From Amanita rubescens (taxonomy: Eukaryota; Basidiomycota; Agaricomycetes; Agaricales; Amanitaceae), in the NCBI GenBank assembly GCA_015039365.1, contig WION01000002.1:62001-126000 (forward strand): a stretch of 64,000 bases of DNA. Direction: 5' to 3'. A model generated the notes under the pieces. That model was not told the origin of the DNA and did no database searches. It worked only from the letters and a program-made list of their open reading frames with translations. Within the stretch, counting starts at the first letter, position 1. The number at the start of each line of letters is the position of its first letter. Below are positions 45,486 through 57,025 of this stretch, one piece after another. The translations under genes were made by a program, and so were the position numbers.

Positions 45486-46493
45486 CATAGCATCAAATCA
45501 ACGTTTATTGGCAAGGAATATGATTGAAACATCCCTTGCCGGAAGGGACCAAACCAAAATATCGCCAGGCTAATGTTTTCTAAGGTCTCCTCGTCAAAGT
45601 TAGAGCCGAATTGTGACCTCTTCCCTAAAACATAAGCGCCATCGCCAAGTTCCGCTGGGCAAATAATGTACAAAAACTGGTCTATTTTGCATTCAGACCT
45701 AGAAAGGAAGCGCAAGAGCTAGTTATGAAAACCGCGCATCGAAGTAAAATTGTAATCGAAACTGAAGAGCATGTCGGCCAAGGCAGTTAATGTGAGTCGT
45801 TTAATGAGCGGGCCACAGGGTTTGGAGACGCGGAGCTACAATTTCTGCAAGGTTTTATCTACCACCATTCCGTATTGGCGAAGATCCGCGGACATCATGA
45901 TCGTATAACCAGATTGCGAGGGCTGTCAGGATCGGATGACAAAGAGCGTTTCCCGTGTTGACGCAGATTAATATATATCAGTTGGGATCTTGGGAGAGGG
46001 GCCGAGGACATGATGGTGCTCCGGAGGGGCCAGAATACCTCGCTTCTATTGGGACACGAAGCGAAGGGGAATTGGGCATTTCCATGACTCGTAGCCATTA
46101 TGCCAAAGGTGGGCACACTAAGACCCGGAGCCGTTAAACTGAAGAACTGACAAGGCATATGTCCGGGTTCAGGTAAAGGGGCAGCAAGACAAGCAAAGTC
46201 TAATTGGATAAGCTCCCATCTTGACGTACAGTGAGCAGGCGCACCTAAGAGTGCCTGACTCGGTACTCGGAAGTCTCAAACAAAGTAGTTGTTCCTTCTT
46301 CTTTGATTTTGGCATCGCCCTTGTAAATGTCAAAAACAACACTTGCCGCAGATATGGTATAGAAAGCTCAGATATGCGCCGCGAGGAACAGACGCTAAGT
46401 CACTGGTTGATTCGCCTGAAAGCGGGAACCATAGAAACTTCCGGTAGAAATTGGATAACTATCTCTGCGAGGAAATCTCGAAAGGAGGTCAAT
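45486..46493 (-). pseudogene. F-box/LRR-like protein copy F, inverted and decayed
   Basis: The minus strand carries, in order: a decayed F-box (LTSFRDFLAEIVIQFLPEVS, with Arg/Leu changes and frame breaks near 46380-46450), a KKNN-type segment (AMPKSKKKEQL), MPCQFFSLTAPG with GNAQFPFASCPN and SAPLPRSQLIYINLR, and RFLSRSECKIDQFLYI. These match the plus-strand F-box family in order. Several frame shifts and stops and lost segments make it non-functional. It is the only copy in reverse orientation. Confidence 0.8.
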
Positions 46494-47165
46494 TGATGAA
46501 AAAATGGGTTGGCATATGTTCGCCGGATCATCGATCATCCACCAAGTAATCGATGGTGTGAGTATGACGTGGAGGCCACACTCACGATATCCGTAGCCTC
46601 TTGATGTATGCGAAGACGGTCCTATAAGATGTTGCTACTATGTGCTCTGGTGAGCTGCCGACGTAGCTTAGATAGCATACCCGTAAGAAGGACGCATCAA
46701 CTCGAGAATCAATGGCGTGAGCAAGGGTGTAATCAAGAAGATCTCACCTCAAAATACATTGTGTTCGTCCTGGGCTGATAAAAGGAGAGGAAGGGAGCTT
46801 CATATAGATATAGCATCATATAGCGTGTAAGAGTGAAGGCTATCTTGCGAGACAAAGTTGTAGCTGATGAAAGAGACATGACCGCGCCTCGGCCGAAGAC
46901 ATTTAAATTCCAGCGAAGAATGCACAATGCCTCTGTTCCGGACCAGGTAGAAAGATACTTAGAGCTGGCAACGGATCTGATCGAAAGGTCTATCATGATG
47001 GATTTTTCTGCTTCGTTCTTTTACATACAAAGCTGAACATCCGAGTCGCGACTCACAGAGAATATCATTCACTCCTCGGTAATTTTACACCAAACGCAGG
47101 GCCAATCACCACGGTGCACTCCCTGCCAAGCCGCGCCCATGCGTGGAATCTGAGCGACCCTCCGC
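46494..47165. other. No gene seen
   Basis: Overlapping opposite-strand frames at 46733-46996 and 46833-47036 cannot be told apart and show no domain. Confidence 0.3.
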
Positions 47166-47729
47166 CTAGATCGCTTTAGCTGTCAGACTCGCCACGTCCT
47201 CTCTTCCAACGGTATTTGCCTCGTCACCTCCCTCAACCTCAGCCTCATCACCTTCCCCCTCATCCTCAACATTCTTTCCCGCTTTCTTCTGTGCGGCTCT
47301 CAAAGCCTTTTTTTGGTCCTTCAATCGCTGCCGTTCTTCCGCTTCCTAAAGCACCATCGAACATAAGTGCAAGCCCCCACGCCGAAAGTGTAGTATAAAA
47401 ACTTACCAAACGCCGCTGCTCAGCTATCTCGGCAAGGATCTGTTCTTTGTAAGGGAAACTATTCGGGATTCCTGGATCCTTTTTATGTTCTAGAAACGAG
47501 ACAGTTGGGTCATACGAGTTGATAGCCAAAACCGACGAGCTACGCACTTGACTTCCATTGAGGATTCTTTTTGGCCTCCTTGGCCTTTTTCTTTTTACCC
47601 TCCCGTGTTTTATGCTGGATCTTCCGCCTGTCTTGTGTCGTCTGACGTTTACTAGGTTCTGAAGTGTCGTTCAGGTCACATTATCTCTACGTAGAATGCC
47701 TATGGCTCACTTTTTCGTATGCGGGGCAT
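47166..47729 (-). CDS. GNL3/NUG1 N-terminal domain protein lacking the GTPase
   Basis: Four exons (47711-47729, 47548-47658, 47407-47489, 47166-47345) give 130 residues. The N-terminus MPRIRK, a highly basic run (TREGKKKKAKEAKKNPQWKS), KDPGIPNSFPYKEQILAEIA and a coiled, Lys/Glu-rich segment match the GN3L N-terminal domain of nucleolar GTPases NUG1/nucleostemin, which directs nucleolar localisation and pre-60S binding. The reading ends VASLTAKAI-stop, just where full-length proteins continue towards the circularly permuted GTPase domain. No G-motifs follow downstream. It is either a truncated duplicate of NUG1 or a stand-alone nucleolar protein. All four splice junctions are good and frame is intact, so it may still be expressed. 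Confidence 0.75.
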
Positions 47730-48416
47730 TGTCGTGGGTGTGGATAACGTGACTACTAAGACGTCACACAACTGATCGGGTACATTCTCACGACACACTC
47801 GGGTCAAGACGAACGTTTAAAATTTTTTACAAACATGTATGTATCGCACGTACGTACATTATAGGCAAACAAAGAATGCTACAAAACGAGACGCACCGTT
47901 ATTATGAAATGCGGTCCTGTGTTTCAGATGTTATAAGAGGAGTTTGGGGCTTGATACGTGATAGGATGGGTGGGTATATGCGGACTTTCACACTTGCACA
48001 GCAAGTTGAACCTAAGCGCGCGTCTGCACGGTGATTGCTTATTCCGTTCTGACACGCCGTGACCACGTTGGCCATTAGTGCCTTCACTTTCTTTTTTTGT
48101 TTCCCAGTTGCTATTCTGAACCAAGAAGGCAGCATTCAGGTACTTGCATATAATAATAGTAGGCGAAGAAGTAGCGAGAACGATTACTAGAACAACTTGA
48201 GACCACGAGATTACTTGAACACTTGATCTACGACCATTCAGACGGATTGACTTTCTTCAAGGATGTAAGAGATAGACAAGAAAGGTATTGAACTTGAGGG
48301 GTTGAAGCCCGACTCGAAAAAGGAAACTTTCTCTTATACTTTGCAGTTGAGCAACCATTGCCCTTGACCCTTGCTTCTTCTCTTCATCTTGTAGAGTAAG
48401 CCACGTTCACGACCCT
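47730..48416. other. Spacer and probable 3' UTR of the Tra2-like gene
   Basis: No gene seen; short Lys-rich frames on the minus strand at 47902-48135 are not convincing. Confidence 0.35.
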
Positions 48417-49485
48417 TTACCAACGAGGCGGTTCACCCGACCCCGCGGCAGCATTCGAGGGCGCCTCGTATTCACGAGCACGAGACGGGCTGCTGCCACG
48501 AGGGGGGCTTCTTGAATAGCTCCTGCGGCGTCTGTTGTAGTCAGGGGAGTAACGCCTAGGGGGAGGGCTGCGACGATCACGCCAGTCTCGATTGTCACGA
48601 CCATAGGGGTCACGGTCCCTGTCACGTTCACCACCACCGCCTCCACGGCGGTAGTCCCGGTCACGGTAAGAAGAATCACGGACATCCTTGTCGCGACCAT
48701 GATAGGAATCGCGGTATGAACGACGATGACCCATGTACTCTCCAGGAGTAGGGGCATGGGGACGGTCAGTGACCGAATAATCAACACGGATGCGGCGTCC
48801 GTTTAATTCCTAAAATGGATATTGAGAAAATTTTCACCACGATGTTATTGTATCACTTACAACGCCGTTTAACTCTTGAATGCACCTAGTTGCTTCTTCG
48901 ACAGTAGCCATTCTGATGAATCCGAACCCGCGAGAACGGTCGGACTGCTACACAGGTTAATATATGCAGTACGTCAAAGCATGAGATGAAACCAACCCTT
49001 TGGTCATAAACAATAGTGACCTTTTCGACTCTTCCATAACGACTAAATTCTTCATCCAGGTCACGTTCCTGGGTACGAATGCTGAGACCAAAAACGCCCA
49101 ACACGTTGGATGGATTGGGCGCTTTCTTTGATTGGTAAGCAATACGGGCTCAGCGTAGACAAAAAAAAAGGGCGGGGTCAACGCACTATGGGGGCATGAG
49201 GGGGACGCCTTGGAGCAGGTGAGCGGCGGTTGCGGAAAGGCGGCGGGCTTCTGAAGCCACCGTTACTGCGGCCAGCAGGGCTGCGGGAGCGAGAGCGGCC
49301 TCTAGGGGGCTGTGCATCGCGCTCAGGCTGGGGAGCGACTTGGGGTGGAGCTGTGTATGCGTCGGAGTAAGGATCAACTGCAGAGGCAGTATTGGGTTCA
49401 CCGTACTGGGAGGATTAACCATCAGTCAAATTGGACACGGGAGGAGCGGAAACAAAAGCAAGACAACGACTTTTTCACCCACCAT
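48417..49485 (-). CDS. Tra2-like SR splicing regulator (RS-RRM-RS)
   Basis: Exons 49187-49405, 48997-49125, 48861-48947 and 48417-48809 join in phase 0; the start codon is probably a 3-nt exon at 49483-49485 (ATG, then GTGGGT...CCCAG), giving about 276 residues. The N-terminal RS region ([24 protein letters not shown]) precedes one RRM with RNP2 [11 protein letters not shown]1 RGFGFIRM and the Tra2-type linker [22 protein letters not shown]-terminal RD/RS-rich tail follows ([23 protein letters not shown]). Tra2 proteins bind GAA-rich exonic enhancers and promote exon inclusion in the nucleus. It is divergent from the eL18 gene. Confidence 0.9.
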
Positions 49486-49783
49486 CCTGATGGTTCAACT
49501 TGACTATTTGTATGTTCTTGTTTGTACTCCACCCTTGTACCCCAATTCTCACTCCCACCCCCTCAACCCTGCTCTTATTCTCGCTTATCGTCTATAGTCC
49601 TATCATATTCACATTTTGGTTTACTTATTCCATATCAAGCGACCATCGATTACCGCCGGACCACTACGGAGTTCCGCCAAATCCGTTTAAGCGGAGATTA
49701 AACTCTAATCCAAGACTGCACAGTTCATCAAGCCCCTTTTTCCACATCAACAACACCAAACACGTACTCCGGCAAGAACCAAG
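49486..49783. promoter_or_regulatory. Divergent promoter region Tra2-like / eL18
   Basis: About 300 bases between two housekeeping start codons on opposite strands. It has pyrimidine-rich stretches on the plus strand (for example CACTCCCACCCCCTCAACCC near 49550), as is common before fungal ribosomal-protein genes. The promoter role is inferred. Confidence 0.5.
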
Positions 49784-50560
49784 ATGGTGAGTTCCTCGTC
49801 GTTGCGGATGCCGTTCGCAACGCCCTAACACATTATGCCACTCAGGGTATCGACATTGCCCGCCACCACGTCAAGAAGGGGAACCGAACAGCCCCGAAGA
49901 GCGAGGATCCCTACCTCCTCCTCCTCGTCAAAGTCTGTATTCTTCTTTTGTAATCTATATTGCCCGTCTGACCCATGTCCACCAGCTCTACCGATTCCTG
50001 GCACGTCGTACTGACTCTGATTTCAACAAGGTACTTATATGCACAGTTTCGCTGAATACCGTTAATCAAAGTCTCATAGGTCATCCTCCACCGCCTCTTC
50101 CTCTCAAAAACCAACCGTCCACCTCTTTCACTTTCTCGCATCATGAAAGAAACTATCAAGACACCGGACCGCGACTCTAAAATCATCGTTCAAGTCGGCA
50201 CTGTCACTGATGACATTCGTCTCTCTGAGGTTCCCAAACTCACCATTGCCGCTCTCCGCTTCACCCGCGGAGCCAAGGAGCGAATTATCGCTGCCGGCGG
50301 TGAAGCTATCACCCTTGACCAGCTCGCCCTCCGCGCACCTACCGGTTCAAACACCGTTTTGCTCCGCGGCCTCAGGACAGCGCGTGAGGCAGTGAAACAC
50401 TTTGGTATGGGCCCACACAAGCACAAGAAGCCGTACACCACTTCCCAAGGTCGCAAGGTAAGCTTTTGGACGTGTGTTGTTCTATCGCATTTGCTGATTG
50501 ATTCTGGAACAGTTCGAACGAGCTCGTGGTCGCAGAAAGTCCCGTGGTTTCAAGGTATAA
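49784..50560 (+). CDS. RPL18: 60S ribosomal protein eL18
   Basis: Five exons (49784-49786, 49846-49932, 49986-50030, 50080-50457, 50513-50560) give 186 residues, the expected length. The first exon is just the ATG. Conserved segments: [51 protein letters not shown], then [31 protein letters not shown]. eL18 is a structural protein of the large cytosolic ribosomal subunit. Introns of 53-59 nt have good GTNNGT donors; a start-codon-only exon is common in fungal ribosomal-protein genes. Confidence 0.97.
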
Positions 50561-50792
50561 ATTACCAGCAAAATGCTTGTGGGAGATCGAAGGGGCTTTC
50601 TTATCCTGGTGCTGGATGTCATTATTATGTCTTGTATGCCTCGACTCCCATGTCCTGTACATTCCGATCCGCATACAATACCAACCCAAGAAAATGAGCA
50701 TAGTATATTCTCTAACCAATATGTGTGAAATATAGTTTGTCTACCGTACTACCATAAGAGAGATCCGGAGTAAATAGATGGTATCATGATCG
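50561..50792. other. Convergent 3' space
   Basis: About 230 bases between the eL18 stop and the stop of the acyltransferase gene; 3' UTRs only. Confidence 0.5.
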
Positions 50793-52663
50793 TTACTTTT
50801 TAGCAGGGGGTTTCGTTGCTGTTCCGTTTGCACCCTTTCCAGGCGGCGCGATACCCTTCTCCTTCTGGAGCTGTTTGAAGTACACCGTACCTCCGCCATA
50901 GAAGAAAAGCAGTGCACCAAATATGATGATGTGGCCGTACCATCCAAGACGAGACCAGCAGGTCAACGAATCCTTCACGCTAAGAAGCATGAAAGGTGCA
51001 GTGGCATAATTGACAATCACGATTGAAAGAATGATGCCACCAAGGTCATACAACCGCTTGGCAGTCGAAGGTTGTTCATTGGGTCCGGGAAGGATCAAGG
51101 GGCGAATATTGGCGCGGGCGAGTCGCGCAGCCGCAGTGATGAAGCCACCATATGAGAAAGTCAGGTAATACCCAGGGGCAATACCATGCTACACACGTCT
51201 TTCAGCACGTTGTTCATCGATGCTATCAAAAAAAGAGAACTCACCCAGAAAGCACTGGTAAAGAAGGTAATCATGCTACTCAAGTTGCCTGGTTTCTTGC
51301 CCTTCGGGGTGACACGTTTGTACACGCATTCACGAAGCCAGATATTCGTCTTCATGTTCCATGAATCTAAAAGGACCTTGAAATTGGGAGCAAACTCAAT
51401 TTGCATGACTTTCACGTTCGCTGCGCCTTCCCAGGTCGATTCACCCTTGGGCCCAAATCCAGTGAAGCCGAGGCCAGTCAAGATACTTGCGCCCTACTTG
51501 CGGTTAGGCACCGATATCGTATAAAGAACGTGACCACCGTACCTCCGTTAGTGTCCAAATAGCATAATACTTGGTACGCTCCAAGATACCATAAGCCTGG
51601 AAAGCGGCAATACGGAAAAGAAGCGACTTGCTGGCGAACCACGGAGTGAGCGTAACACCAAAGTTATGTGTCCCACCAAGCACGACAAAGATTCCCAAGT
51701 AGATAAGACCCATGAGCATCTTCATATAAGCAACACGTTTCCTGCCCTTCGGAATGAGACGACCCGCTTTAGCTTTGTCGCGCATTTCGAGTTTCCTGAA
51801 GGTAGTCTCATTGATTAGATCGTTGTATTCCTGATAGTCAAGATATGGTCCAACGAGCAGACCGGGGAAGTAGAATCTAAAAACGCCATTTGTTATCCCG
51901 GAAATCACACAACCCATTCAAAAACCTACGCATAACCCAAGAATCCCAATAAACTCGGATACTCTGTAACACGTTTTGCCAGTTGCCATTTATCCAAATC
52001 CTTTGAAAATGATCGTCAATCGATTACCTTCTTGTAAGGCGATCTACACACCTCCGTTGGCCTACGGCTATCCCACACGTTCCACGCAAAAGTCGTCAAC
52101 TTCATCGCCAAAACCATCTGAGGTCCAGTAACCTCAATAGTTTCATAACTGAATTCGTAAACGGCACGAATGACATGGCTGTCCAGGAACACCATGAATT
52201 GGTTATGAATGCCCATAATGACGCTGCACGTACTTGATAGTCAAGTGACCCATGACGAATCTACATTTCGATAATTTAGTCACCTATCGGTATAGAAGAA
52301 AGATCATAACTCACACAAAAACGATCCAAGGCATCCTCGCACTACGGTCATACTTTGCGATAAGGTATGTCCCTACAATGCTAGCAAGCAACTGTAAAAA
52401 TGCTCCATATAGACGCAAGATTGCGAAGAAAAGAATGGCAATAGAGATGTTGAGTACATGCCGAAGCGTCGGTTTTGACGACGGTACGCGGATGAAAACG
52501 CTTCCAAGTGGGTAGGCAACGAGCAGACAGAAGATGAGCTAAGCGAGAAATGCATTTTGAGGAAACCACGTGTCGTTAGCTGCGAGGCGGCTGGTGAACG
52601 CACCTTGATCTGGCCTACACTTGCTCCCAAGGTATTGGCCAGCGGCGTGAATAACGTGTCCAT
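50793..52663 (-). CDS. ALE1: MBOAT lysophospholipid acyltransferase (ALE1/LPT1-like)
   Basis: Eight exons (52604-52663, 52315-52538, 52234-52260, 52052-52178, 51930-52000, 51543-51876, 51245-51493, 50793-51188) give 495 residues. Several membrane helices surround MBOAT motifs: the Asn-containing NMKTNIWLRECVYKRV and, across an exon join, the catalytic His in SAFW-HGIAPGYYLTF. Other family blocks are SYETIEVTGPQMVLAMKLTT, FAWNVWD and FYFPGLLVGPYLDY. ALE1-type enzymes sit in the ER and transfer acyl-CoA to the sn-2 position of lysophospholipids in the Lands cycle. The C-terminus is short, polar and ends in KK, perhaps an ER signal. The start MDTLFTPLANTLG fits the family. Confidence 0.95.
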
Positions 52664-53064
52664 TTTAGTTTGCCCTCTGTGTAAAGCGAAAATGGAAGGG
52701 ATAGGTGTCAGCGCGCTCTCCATCATCAGGACGTGATCATAGCGGCCCAGAGAGTTCTAGGCGCGCTCAAATGGGTGTACTTACCTCGCAAACGCGAAGG
52801 CGAGTCAAGCGTCGGACTGACGTGTCAAAAGGAAAAAAGGTGGCGCAATAAAGACTTTGCGGCGTGCGACTTCGATCACATCAATCATAACCTGACTGTG
52901 GCACTTTACTAGAACTTGACCAAAATATCACTCATCGCGTACTGAACCTTTTTTTCACCAGCTCCCTATGCATACAGACTCGAAGCAGGCAATGATACAT
53001 GTATAGAACTAATAATTTACAGTTGCGAGGACGAAGAAAATGGGAAATCAGCTTGAAGCACACA
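52664..53064. other. Spacer
   Basis: Promoter of the acyltransferase gene and 3' flank of the MARVEL-like gene; no gene seen. Confidence 0.35.
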
Positions 53065-53929
53065 TCATACCAATGCCTCAGACTTGTCCATATCATACGA
53101 GGTCCGCGGGGCCTCGACCATATCCGCTATGACTTTGCCAGGCGCGGAGTAGTCGACCTCGTCGACATATTTGGTCCATACGCGGCTGCCGCGCTTTTGT
53201 TGCTTAATCGTCGAAACGAGTAGCATGGTGATATACACCGTAACTTTGATGTATTGGTTGGCCTTGTGCAAATCCAAGAAATACGGAATTTACTTACGGA
53301 TCAGCCAAATGAGCACAGAAAAGGCATGGATAGCCCAAAATTCACCGCAATTGACCTTATGGCGGATTGATCCGAAGAAAACTTAAAGGACGTCAGAAGT
53401 ACAATATAGGCAGGAATTTAAAAAATGATTGACATGAGTCGAAGCCGCAGCTATCAGGGAGACGAGCAAAGATGTTTCCTCCAGTAAAGATCGCAGATGT
53501 CAGCCACAGGCCCCATAAAACGGCTAAACGTTGAACTTGTAAAAGTCACTAAGCTGTCTGTCTGGGAGTTACGCACTAAGCCATGTGAATTCGGCAACAG
53601 CATAGTTGAAGACTATGCCCTCGCGGACCAGACCGATGACCGTCCTGGTAACCGTCAATATCTAATCACTGCAGATATGTGATACATACAGTGCGGGAAG
53701 AGTTGAAGTGGTCAAGGTGGCAATAGCAACGGCGAAAGTAGCCCAAAATGATTCGAAATGGGATTTCATCGCATCGATGTCGATGAAGTGCGAACCGAGG
53801 CCCAACACAATAACTGAGAAGATGGTTACGATAACTAGGAAGCAGATTTTCAGATTATTCCATGTCATACAAGAATCAAGAGCGAATACCGAACAGTACC
53901 AACCGGATGGTAGCGATCGAGAATGCCAT
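53065..53929 (-). CDS. MARVEL-like four-helix membrane protein, copy 3
   Basis: Six exons (53890-53929, 53690-53834, 53577-53644, 53434-53535, 53298-53381, 53065-53243) give 205 residues. Four hydrophobic segments: MAFSIATIRLVLFVIVTIFS, TFAVAIATLTTSTLPAL, LAVLWGLWLTSAIFTGG and FSVLIWLILTVYITMLLVST. An extracytoplasmic loop between helices 3 and 4 has two Cys (PDSCGFDS, VNCGEFW), probably a disulfide. The short polar tail ends EALV. The architecture matches agaricomycete MARVEL-type proteins, whose relatives shape membranes or act at eisosomes and vesicles; function here is unknown. It shares exon structure with copies 1 and 2. Confidence 0.85.
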
Positions 53930-54454
53930 TGCACTTCGATTTGCGCAGGACAGCAACAATGGGCCGGGAAGGAAGGCGCGAATTCTCCCGTTTTTAAATT
54001 ATGGTGGAAGGGCACACTCTGATATTCGCGGAAATCTTGCCGATTGTATACAAGGGAAGGACGGAGCTGGCATGGGACTAACAGACCCTGGTGGCAAGCT
54101 GGGTCATTTTCATGCCACGATCATAGACCTGATATTGAAAGAGTGCCTCTTTCTCCCGCAGGGCTACTGAGAACACAGAAAATCGTTAGCGGATAAACAC
54201 GTGGTCCCTGAAAGAACAATAACAATTGATCTGGCCTACATTTGTATGCCGTCATCCCTGCGCCACATTTCCTTTTGACCACGACGGACCAACGTTTGGC
54301 TGGCTAGCTCAGGCCAGTTTGCTATTCAAGTGCATTGGTCGCAATCAATTCATGATTGATCTCGTTCTGATGAACGAAGCTCTGACACATTGCAACTTAT
54401 ATCAGTGGCCAGCTCCTTGGGCGCGAAGCCTCACCGTTTGGCACCATTTGTTCG
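53930..54454. other. Upstream spacer; repeats of MARVEL-copy flanks
   Basis: Short stretches (for example CATTTCCTTTTGACCACGAC at about 54265) resemble DNA upstream of MARVEL copy 2 (about 57405), so the tandem duplication included promoter DNA. No gene. Confidence 0.35.
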
Positions 54455-55102
54455 TTGCTTCCTACCTCCGCCCAACTCCAAGTTAACCAAGTACGGGTTG
54501 ATACTACTTGGATGTGTGTTCCTTCCGTCACCCACTTTACGAGGGTCAGAGATGAACTCGCCGCCTGTCTATCTCCTGGAGTGACAAGGATCAACATGAT
54601 GCTAGGTGAGCCGGCTCCCCTTCCTGAATGCGAGGTAGCCGCGACTGACTATCATATATACAGGTCTTTTCCTAAACCCACCTTTGGACTAACTCCCCGT
54701 CCATACGCGCGTTGTCCATCATGCATCTCCAAGAACTTCGTTGTCATAGGACATTCCCCGCCGTCGCTATTACTGACGGACCCGATAAGATGTCAATATT
54801 ATCAGACGATCCCTTCCCAGTCCGATTCCCCAAGAGGTATTGACTGTAATATCCTTTCCCTCCAACTTCTACCATCCCGCTACTTCAACCCCTTCCGCCC
54901 CTGTGGGCTACGCGAGACTTTAGGCCTCGCCATTCCATTCCGTTCGGCTATTTCCCACGTATCTCTCCCAGAAGACAAATCGTTTGCGGATGCTGCTGTT
55001 ACTATCCATTCAGGGGCCACGTCAGTGCCCAAGGGGACATATCGTCGACGCAAACTGGGTAATACCGGGCCCTCCAGTTTGACGAGAAGCTCTGAGTGCT
55101 AA
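54455..55102 (+). CDS. Possible hypothetical protein
   Basis: A long plus-strand frame of up to 215 codons (MLPTSAQLQVNQVRVDTTWM...), rich in Pro, Ser, Thr and Arg. A GTGAGC...TACAG segment (54607-54662) inside it could be an intron. No domain or homologue recognised; a chance frame in GC-balanced DNA is possible. Confidence 0.3.
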   Translation: MLPTSAQLQVNQVRVDTTWMCVPSVTHFTRVRDELAACLSPGVTRINMMLGEPAPLPECEVAATDYHIYRSFPKPTFGLTPRPYARCPSCISKNFVVIGHSPPSLLLTDPIRCQYYQTIPSQSDSPRGIDCNILSLQLLPSRYFNPFRPCGLRETLGLAIPFRSAISHVSLPEDKSFADAAVTIHSGATSVPKGTYRRRKLGNTGPSSLTRSSEC

Positions 55103-56162
55103 ATTTCGATGTGATTCGATTACACGATGAACAGTGCGTGTATACTTCCTCATGTTCGTTCTAATTATATTTATCACCATCGCCAGCATTATCATGATAC
55201 CTGCTTTATGCTTAAGTCAATCTGAGCAATGGGATCTTGTCCATTCTAGACATGTACTTCACTTTTTCATCACAAGCAGAGACTGCACATACAGTCGGCT
55301 TTGGAGCTAAATAAAAATGATTTTACTACTAGTACCTAGCCCACAGAATCCTCTTCTGCGTGGCTTCGTCGAACCCATCGTTTACTAGCCAAGGAACGCG
55401 CGACGTGGCTGTTTTAAGGTCGGGGCCTCTCATGTCGGCGTGGGTCCTGTCATTTCAATGTCCGAGGCAACAGAGAATTGTTGGTAGCAATGATGCATTC
55501 TTATTAAATGTGGAAGGCTCTCAGAGCGACGTCTCGTTGTATGGCCGAATGTCTAAGTTTTCAAATGCCGTTCTTCTCTATCGACGCAACCAGATAGAGC
55601 AGACATGCAGGTGCGATTCATACCATACTCGATGATGAAGCTATTATATATCTATCAATGGCACCCTCGGATAATTTGTCCAGACATTTCAGAAAATCAA
55701 TGTCATCAGTGATTTTGGGGAGGTGCTTAGCATGGTTGAAGCACAAAAAAAGGTTGATGTGTTGCCAGTTAAAAGGGTCGTACAAGTTGGAGAGAAGAAA
55801 TCGCTATTTCGAAACACGTACAAGACAGGCTCATTGCACTGAAGGACGTGATCCCTGAACAACTAGTGGCTTGATATACATTTATTTCTATCAGTACACA
55901 TGCTCGAGATAAGCTGAGCGATCCTGTCGTCAATATTTTAGGGGTGGGCGCTTGAGTTCTTGAGTACTTGAGTTGTGATCGAAAATGTAAATGAATCCCA
56001 AGTTGATATTTCAATTGCTCGAACAACGCATAGAACTAAATTACAGTCATGTGGATGAAGCATGGCACATCGTCAAAAGGAAACAGGCTGAAAGGGGCAC
56101 TTCTGCCAGGAAAAATCTGAGTGGGACTTTGGGAACTAGGAACCATCATCGTTGTAATGACA
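55103..56162. other. No gene seen
   Basis: About 1 kb of spacer between the MARVEL-like copies; only short, unsupported frames on both strands. Confidence 0.35.
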
Positions 56163-57025
56163 TCATTCCAATGCCTCGAACTTGATATCCATATCTGGGG
56201 CTCGCACGGCATCGAGCTGAATCACTATGCCAGGACGGGGCGCGAAAAAGTCGATCTTGGTAACAGATTTGTTCCACACGCGGTTGCCGCGCATTTGTTG
56301 ATTGATCGTCAAAACGAGTAACAGGATAATATATGCCATTACTTTGATATATTAGTTGCAAGTGTGGACAGTGTGGAATTCACTTACGCTTAAACCAAAT
56401 AATCCATGAAAGGTACAGTATAACCCAAAATCGACCGCAGCTTGCATTATCCCAGATTAACGCGAAGGGACCTTAAGGGATGTCAGAATCGCAAAATAGG
56501 TGGGATTTAAGAATTTGACTGACCCGAGCCGAATTCGCAACCACCAGGTAAAGAGTAGAAGGTAGTTTTTGCCATGGTAATCAAGACTGCAGACGTCAGC
56601 CACAAGGCCCATACGACAGCTAAATGTTGAACTTGTAAGAATCGCCAAGCTGCCTGTCTAGGAATTACGCACTAAGCCATACGAGTTCAACGATAACGTA
56701 GTTGAGAAATGCGGCCTTGTGAACAAGACTGACGACAATCCTAGGAACCGTCAACAGATATATTTACTGCAAGTTCCTGTGTAATACATACAACGTAGGA
56801 AGACTCGAAACGGTGAGGGCAGCGATGGCAACGTTGACAGCACCCCAATCCGACACCATTTGGGGATTCATCACATTGAGGAGTTGCGAACCGAGGCCTA
56901 ACACACTACCTGACAGGATAGTTACGAGAACTGAATAGCCATGTTTACAGGTTATTCACATGGTAAGAGGATCACAAGCACTTACCAAACAGTAACAACC
57001 GGACGATAGCGATGGGGAATACCAT
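56163..57025 (-). CDS. MARVEL-like four-helix membrane protein, copy 2
   Basis: Six exons (56986-57025, 56792-56930, 56673-56728, 56524-56631, 56388-56471, 56163-56341) give 201 residues with no frame break. Helices: MVFPIAIVRLLLFVLVTILS, VNVAIAALTVSSLPTLF, LAVVWALWLTSAVLITM and YLSWIIWFKLMAYIILLLVL. The loop again holds two Cys (PGGCEFG, ASCGRFW). The C-terminal tail is short and acidic (DMDIKFEALE). Intron positions and phases equal those of copies 1 and 3. The second helix of the pair is more polar than in copy 1, so it may have diverged in function. Role unknown; membrane location inferred from the helices. Confidence 0.83.

Noticed and set aside
47902..48135. Lys-rich minus-strand frames possibly a ribosomal or nuclear protein
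   Set aside because: No domain, no introns, and two frames of similar length overlap; probably 3' flanking DNA.
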